In this document: positions 58,736 to 64,000 of the stretch, in pieces
Layout: every line of letters begins with the position of its first letter
How positions within the stretch are numbered: position 1 is the stretch's first letter
NCBI GenBank assembly: GCA_948567375.1
Contig: OX419762.1
Location: forward strand, 32,121,465 to 32,185,464
Source: Lunularia cruciata
Lineage: Eukaryota > Streptophyta > Marchantiopsida > Lunulariales > Lunulariaceae
Length of the DNA: 64,000 nucleotides
Reading direction: 5' to 3'
Program-made: the position numbers and the translations under genes
Notes under the pieces: model-generated
Seen by the model: only the letters and a program-made list of their open reading frames with translations
Told to the model about the DNA's origin: nothing
The model's database searches: none

Positions 58736-60930
58736 AGGCAAAGCATCATTGGGATAATGATGGCACTTTTCAAGCCCAATTGTACAACTTATGTGATGAG
58801 ACATCAAGCAGTCTTCTTCCACCAAATGTTTGCAGGTGCGCCAATAAATTAGGCACACCTGCAAACATTTCAACAAAGAACACGACAGATGGTGTGGTGT
58901 TGGAGACAGCAAGATGTTCCTCATTATCTGGTCCATTTGCTGCACATTTCTACTTTGGATTGAACTTGATGAAGGAGTCTGAGCAAAGAAAGATGGTGTT
59001 GCATTTCCATCTCGACTTACGAAAGATTGTAGATGGCAAGGAACAATAGTATATTTGATAGATCCAAAGTAGTGATGAGCATTATGTGTGCACAGGGCAA
59101 TATCTACAAGTAGCAGTGGCCATTCCAAAGACCCTAAAGTGAAGTCACGCAAAGGAGATTTTTTTGTCAGTCAAGCCAAAGAAGGTGCGGCAAGTAAACC
59201 CAAGACAAGAAGTAGTAGTGCTTGATGAGTCGTCAAGAGAAGAAGAGTCGGAAGGAAAAGTCAAGTACAAGGAAGAAGGTTTGGAAGAAGAAGAAGAACC
59301 AGAGTTGACATTGCAAAGTGAAGAGTTGAGCAGTGGGAGCAAAGGTGAGGTAGAAGTTCAGCAATGAGGTAGAGATGATGCTAAGGAAGAAGAGAAGGGG
59401 TTTCATCCAGCTGAAATAGAAGAAACTCTGGAGGCTGAGCCAATGGCAGAAGTTCAGCAAAGAAGAGGAATAAGTGTTGCTACTATAGCAGAAGTAAGTA
59501 ATGTGAGTTTGTTAGAAGAAGAAGGGGCCAGTTCATATGAAGAATCTCTAAGAGTTAGAAGATTATGACTTTGGAGTAAAGCTTTAGTGGAAGAGGTAAG
59601 AAGCAAAGAGCCAAAGCAAGTTGAGAAGTCCAAAGTCTTGAGTGGAGTAGAGTACTTGTCATGGGTGGTTTGTCCTTTTCTAGTATAGTTACAAAAGAAG
59701 CAAGATGAATTAAAGCACAATCACTCAGGAGTGAAGGACAAATTGGCAATAGTACAATATATGAGATGCAAATTTGGAGTTGAAAAAGAAGATGAGTCGA
59801 GGAGAGTGGGAGTTAGTAGAGCTTCATAATGATGTAGAGCTAAGGAGAAAGGAGATTGAGAGTCTAACCAGGGACTTTGCAAAGAGAGGCAAAGCCATGG
59901 CAAAGCAAGAAGAAGATTGGAAGGAGCAATTAGTGAAGTCTGAGGTCTTGTGGACAGAAGTGCGTGATACACACATAGAAGTTATTCATTTGAAGGTCAT
60001 GGCTGTTGTTATGGGTCAAGAGTTGGAGAGTTTGAAGGCCAGTGCAGCAGAGAAAGATTGGGCTTGGCAACAAGAGTTAGCCATATGCAATAGAGAAGAA
60101 GAACCATTGCGGGGGTTGGTAAGAGGAATGGAAGAACAACTTAGGTAGAGTGTGAAGGAGAAGAAAATACTAAAGATTGAGTTGGAAGATGAAATAAAGA
60201 TGTCTCAGGAAGAATTAATAGCAGAGAGAGAGAAGCTGCAGATGTCAAGACAAGATGCAAGCAAAGACATTGTTGTAAGAATGAAAGTAATGTTAGGGAT
60301 GATATCTAAAGTCCAGTTGGAGGAAGCAAGACTGCACAAGTTAAAGTTGTTACTGTAGGAAACTAGGAAGAAGAAAGCAAAGGACATTGAGTTGAAGTAG
60401 TTGTTGATTTGCTTAAGAGATCAAGTAGATAAGAAGATATTAGAAGCAAAAGACAATGTGTGTCTTAGATTAGACTTAGTGAATTCAGAAGTGGAGAAAC
60501 ATTGTAGTTCCATGAGGTTAGATGCAAAGTCCAAAGTGGCAGAAGCAGGAGTGTAGGTGTCTTTGGATTTAGCACTTAACACTTTAGAGAAGAGTGAGTC
60601 AGGAGAAAACAAGTAAGATAAGTTACCCACTAGTGTAATTGTAGTATGTAGAGAAGAGATAGTAGAAATAGTCAAGGACTTAGTAGAATTAGATAGACTT
60701 GAAGAAGGAGGAATACTTGGAAGATCATTGGGTTTAGAAGCCAAAGTAGAACTAGACATCAGATTGGATTAGGACAATTTTGAGATCAGAAGAGGTAGAT
60801 ATGAAGAGGTGCATTGTCATTTTGGATATGTAGGTTGGTGAAGTTATTAGGAAGTAGTTAAGGAAGTTAGATAACGGTTGAAGTGCTCTGCCTATTTAAA
60901 GGAGACATTCACAATATGTTGTTGTTCGGT
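58736..60930 (+). pseudogene. Accessory coiled-coil coding region in the family T LTR (locus 3)
   Basis: Plus-strand peptides: FAAHFYFGLNLMKESEQRK near 58,930-59,040, an acidic stretch with VVVLDESSREEESEGKV (59,164-59,367), then a clear long coiled coil at 59,774-60,148 (ELVELHNDVELRRKEIESL ... MAKQEEDWKEQLV) continuing at 60,152-60,358. Architecture parallels 42,800-45,060 and 47,451-49,636. Probably an extra gene of the element of unknown role. Several breaks. Confidence 0.5.
58824..58870. repeat. Inverted repeat, 19-bp arms, 9-bp spacer
   Basis: Left arm 58,824-58,842 (AAATGTTTGCAGGTGCGCC) and right arm 58,852-58,870 are reverse complements with one mismatch; spacer AATAAATTA. It lies near the start of the accessory segment. 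Confidence 0.92.
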
Positions 60931-61570
60931 GCTCATAATTCTAAGAATAGATAAAGTGAAGTATTGTGAAGCAGTGCTTGTCGCTTGAGCTTAATTCCAA
61001 GTATTAGCAATGCATTTTTATTTGTGAGTGTGTAGAGAATTTTGAAGTGCAAGTCAATGTGAGTGTTGGATGTTGGATTCCAAGACCTTGATCTTCATTC
61101 TATGTGATTGATCCTCAGTGAAGTGCAATTGGAGCAATGCTTTGACAGATCTGAGAGGAATTGTAGTGTTTGTAGTATTCTACAATTATGAGTGCAACGT
61201 AGTGTTGATGTGAAGCAATTTTGATGAAGGAATTTGTGCCTTTAGTGGAAAGGTGGAACACAATTCTGAGGTGAAGTTGTTTTACAATAGAGTAGCCATT
61301 TTTGGGAGAGATTGAATCATCAAAATCAAGATTGTTTGGAAAAATTTGATGGATTTGTGATTAGGAGTGTTAATTTGTGATGATTTTGCAAGTAAGTGCT
61401 TGTTACTCTCTTTTGGGTGTGGTTTGTACCTGAGAGTCTAAAGAAGAAATCAAGAAGAACCACATTTGTGACATTGGGCTTTGTATTTGGACATTTCTGA
61501 TCAATATTTTAGCAAGAACAAACTTTACTTACATGATTACCACAAAAATGATATTTGTCAGGTTGTCACA

Positions 61571-64000
61571 TGATTTTTGGCACTACTACCAAGGAATGTA
61601 ACTTCCTTGTATAAGGTACTCAAACACATCACCTGATATGAGGCGGCTCACTCTCACTCTTCCGGTAACCAAAGGAATCAGAAGAAGAAAGGCAAGAAGC
61701 CCAGAAGAAGAGCTTCTCGTAGTACATCCTCTTCTTTGGAAGAATCCTCCACATCTTTGAGTTCTTTGTCAGAATCCAAAGAAGATTCGAAGCGACAAAG
61801 AATACAAAGACATGGGGAAAAGAAAACTTTGACACCTCTTGCAAAGAATGTAAATAAGGCTGATAATAAGCCGGATACTCTTACAAAAGAGTTTGTGGAT
61901 TTTAAAATCTAGATGATTGGGGCAAAGGATCAAAGGAAGTCTCCTTCATTTGGAAGATCCAATGTGTGGTGCACTACGTGTGGCAAGTTGGGTCATGCAA
62001 ACATGGAATGCCACACTTGGAATGCATTTCCAGTACAACAAATTGATTAGGTTCTAGGCTAGGACCAAGGAGAAGTAGAAGAGGCAGTATACCAAACTCA
62101 AGAGATATAGCCTCAGGCAAGCACATCGTGTCAAGGTCCAAGGTATGGACCAAGAGAGTAAAATAGAAATGCTCCCCCATGAAGACCACTGATGGGCAGC
62201 CAAAATTGACCTCAAAATGTTGCACCTGGAGCATGTTATAATTGTGGCTCAATGGAACATTGGTCTCCAAATTGTTTGGAGCAAAGACAACAAATTGGGT
62301 ATGTTTCCTTATGTGGAAATTGTAAAGGATTGGGTCATATTGGCAATCAATGTCCTCATCTACCCAACCCAAATCCGCCTATGAAATATGTACAGACCCA
62401 AGCTGAGCGTGCTGCACTCCAGGTGAAAGGAGATACAATTGTAAATTGTAGAACACTTGAGGAGGAGAGACCTCAAAAAGGGAGTCCGGCTTCCAAAGGT
62501 GAATGGCCGGACCTTGAAATTTTGAAGGTTGAGACACACTCAAGTAAGAAGAAGCATGATCATCGAGGAACTAAGTACTACCTCTTTGTCCTCACAAAAG
62601 GCAAAGAGACTATGCTCAAAGACTATTCTTTCTGCTAAGGAGGAAAAGATTCTAGCAAAAGCTTTGCAGAAGGAAATCACAAAAGTAGTACTCAAAACTC
62701 AAGAGATGAGTTTGGAGGAGGAGATGAAGATGAAGCCTCCCATTTTTCTGGCGGATATCAGATCCAAAGTGAAGGATTTGATCCAAGCCAAGGTTAGCCA
62801 ACCCAAAGAACATCAGGTCAAGACCACCAGTACTCCAATCAAGATCATGAAGGGCCCCAAAGTCAAATTTGAACATGGTGAGACTTTGAATCCAAAGGCT
62901 AAGGTGAAGAAGGTGGAATTGGGAGGAGTATCTTAATACAATATTGTAGCAGATTTGGTATCCATGAGTGCAAATGTTACATTCAAGCAACTATGGAAAG
63001 ACAATAAGCTGCACAAGAAGCAGCTAAGTTCAGCCCTCAAGAAAGTAAGGGCAATGTCTAAAAAAGACCTGTTAGCCATTTATCGTATTGAATAGGAAGA
63101 TCAAGGATCTCCCAAAGTTGATGCAGAGATTGCAGGATGCATGATCACATTGATGTCCATTGATTCAGGTTCCAATGTGAATGTCATGACCAAAGACGCT
63201 GCAAATAGGTTGGGGTAGCATATTTTTGAGCCCACATCCCGAGTTTTGAAATTTGCAGACCAAACTAGGAGACGGCCATTGGGCATATTGCTGAACATTA
63301 CAATGATCATTAGAGGGTACCTTTCAAATAAAACTATATTGTATTAAGACCAATAACAAAGATGGGTTACACACTATTGATTGGAAGACCCTGGTTGTAT
63401 AGTGCCCAAGTAATGGTGGATTGGGACCAATAGAAGTTGTGCTTTAAAAACATTTTGTCCAAGGACCAAAAGCTGGTGACTGTAAGTTGGACAAAGGTTC
63501 CCCACCCCAAGGAAACAATTTTGTTAGAAGACAAGGATAAATCCAAAGATTTATTGTTTGTCTTCAAAAGATTCCAAAGATGAAGTCCAAGTCAATTACT
63601 TGGAATGTTATGTGGTAGACATCAACGACGAAGATCCATATGACCTTGCCTTAGATGAAAATGAGTTGGAGGAAGGAGGTTTGATGGCAGCTTGACTCAG
63701 ATTAGGCCGAGTGAGTCATGTTGAAGGAGTCATCAACCTTGATGACTGTCAAGATATTGTCTTAAGTGAAGGAAATTTTTAAATTTTTTTTAAGATAATC
63801 ACTTTGGAGGAGTTGGTAGGATACACTGCCCTGTTTATAGAATTCCAAGATGTATTCTCCTAGTTTATTGATCAAATGCCAAGTATTCCACGAGAATTTG
63901 GAGAATACCATATTGATCTGGTTGAAGGTGCAGTTCTGGTTTGGCAAAGATAGTACCGCTTGAACCCAAAGTACTAGTTCTTGGTGAAAGATGAAATCAA
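61571..64000 (+). mobile_element. Family T (Tat-like gypsy) internal region, runs off window
   Basis: After a primer-binding-like TTGGCACTACTACC, gag-like sequence at about 61,850-62,940 includes two zinc knuckles, CYNCGSMEHWSPNC and CGNCKGLGHIGNQC (about 62,230-62,360), and a basic tail. Protease-like sequence at 63,100-63,420 has MSIDSGSNVNVMTKDAANRL (DSG core) and LLIGRPWLY. RT begins near 63,840 (EFQDVFS ... DLVEGAVLVWQR). Two knuckles and this RT start resemble Tat/Ogre-type gypsy elements. Several breaks. RT to 3' LTR would lie beyond 64,000. Confidence 0.75.

Larger units (their letters stand above)
57720..61570 (+). mobile_element. Long 5' LTR of family T element (about 3.85 kb)
   Basis: It begins TATGGTACCTACTTTTTTTGG and ends GGTTGTCACA, followed by leader and gag. 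The outer parts (57,720-58,735 and 60,931-61,570) match the roughly 1.6-kb minus-strand family T LTR at 6,707-7,637 plus 14,241-14,918. The middle (58,736-60,930) has no counterpart there and holds accessory coding sequence. Plant Ogre/Tat elements are known for very long LTRs. Alternatively the middle is a nested insertion. Confidence 0.55.

Noticed and set aside
1-64000. CRISPR arrays, prokaryotic operons, rRNA genes
   Set aside because: No regularly spaced repeats, ribosome-binding sites or rRNA motifs; the content is plant retrotransposons.

Overview
This 64-kb window looks like intergenic DNA from a large, repeat-rich plant genome. The evidence is chromodomain Ty3/gypsy retrotransposons primed by initiator tRNA-Met, a second gypsy lineage resembling Tat/Ogre, and short TTTAGGG runs. 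A non-flowering vascular plant such as a gymnosperm or fern is a guess. I recognise no complete host gene, rRNA, tRNA or CRISPR array. Nearly everything assignable is an LTR retrotransposon in nested layers.

The standout is a young 9.96-kb Ty3/gypsy element at 32,332-42,286, read on the minus strand and flanked by a 4-bp target duplication. Its order is gag with two CCHC knuckles, protease, a DNMT3-like cytosine-5 DNA methyltransferase, reverse transcriptase, RNase H, DD35E integrase, and a C-terminal PHD finger. It therefore carries both a chromatin writer and a chromatin reader. The 449 bp shared by its two LTRs differ at about 5 sites, all transitions. Its LTR ends are asymmetric. A solo LTR of the same family with its own 4-bp duplication lies at 50,597-51,149, so the family has moved more than once here.

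Layout: 1-368, LTR of family T (Tat-like). 369-5,465, decayed chromovirus copy 1 with two LTR copies. 5,500-7,637 and 14,241-14,918, family T pieces split by chromovirus copy 2 (7,638-14,235; 752-bp LTRs, duplication ACTCA, chromodomain). 14,919-18,020, another decayed gypsy copy. 18,021-32,327, mostly unassigned AT-rich DNA with microsatellites, hairpins, a family V LTR, an inverted dispersed repeat and a few exon-like scraps. 32,332-42,286, the methyltransferase element. 42,800-49,640, decayed accessory coiled-coil coding regions in both orientations. 50,597-52,386, three LTR families side by side. 53,695-57,719, chromovirus copy 3 on the plus strand. 57,720-64,000, a family T element with a very long LTR, then gag, protease and the start of RT, running off the window.

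The insertions are layered: T-family LTRs interrupt chromovirus copies 1 and 3, while chromovirus copy 2 sits inside a T-family LTR. Both lineages have been active over an extended period. A second recurring feature is short near-perfect inverted duplications with tiny spacers (14.25, 25.4, 30.75-30.86, 49.64 and 58.82 kb). All calls come from reading the sequence. No database search was possible.
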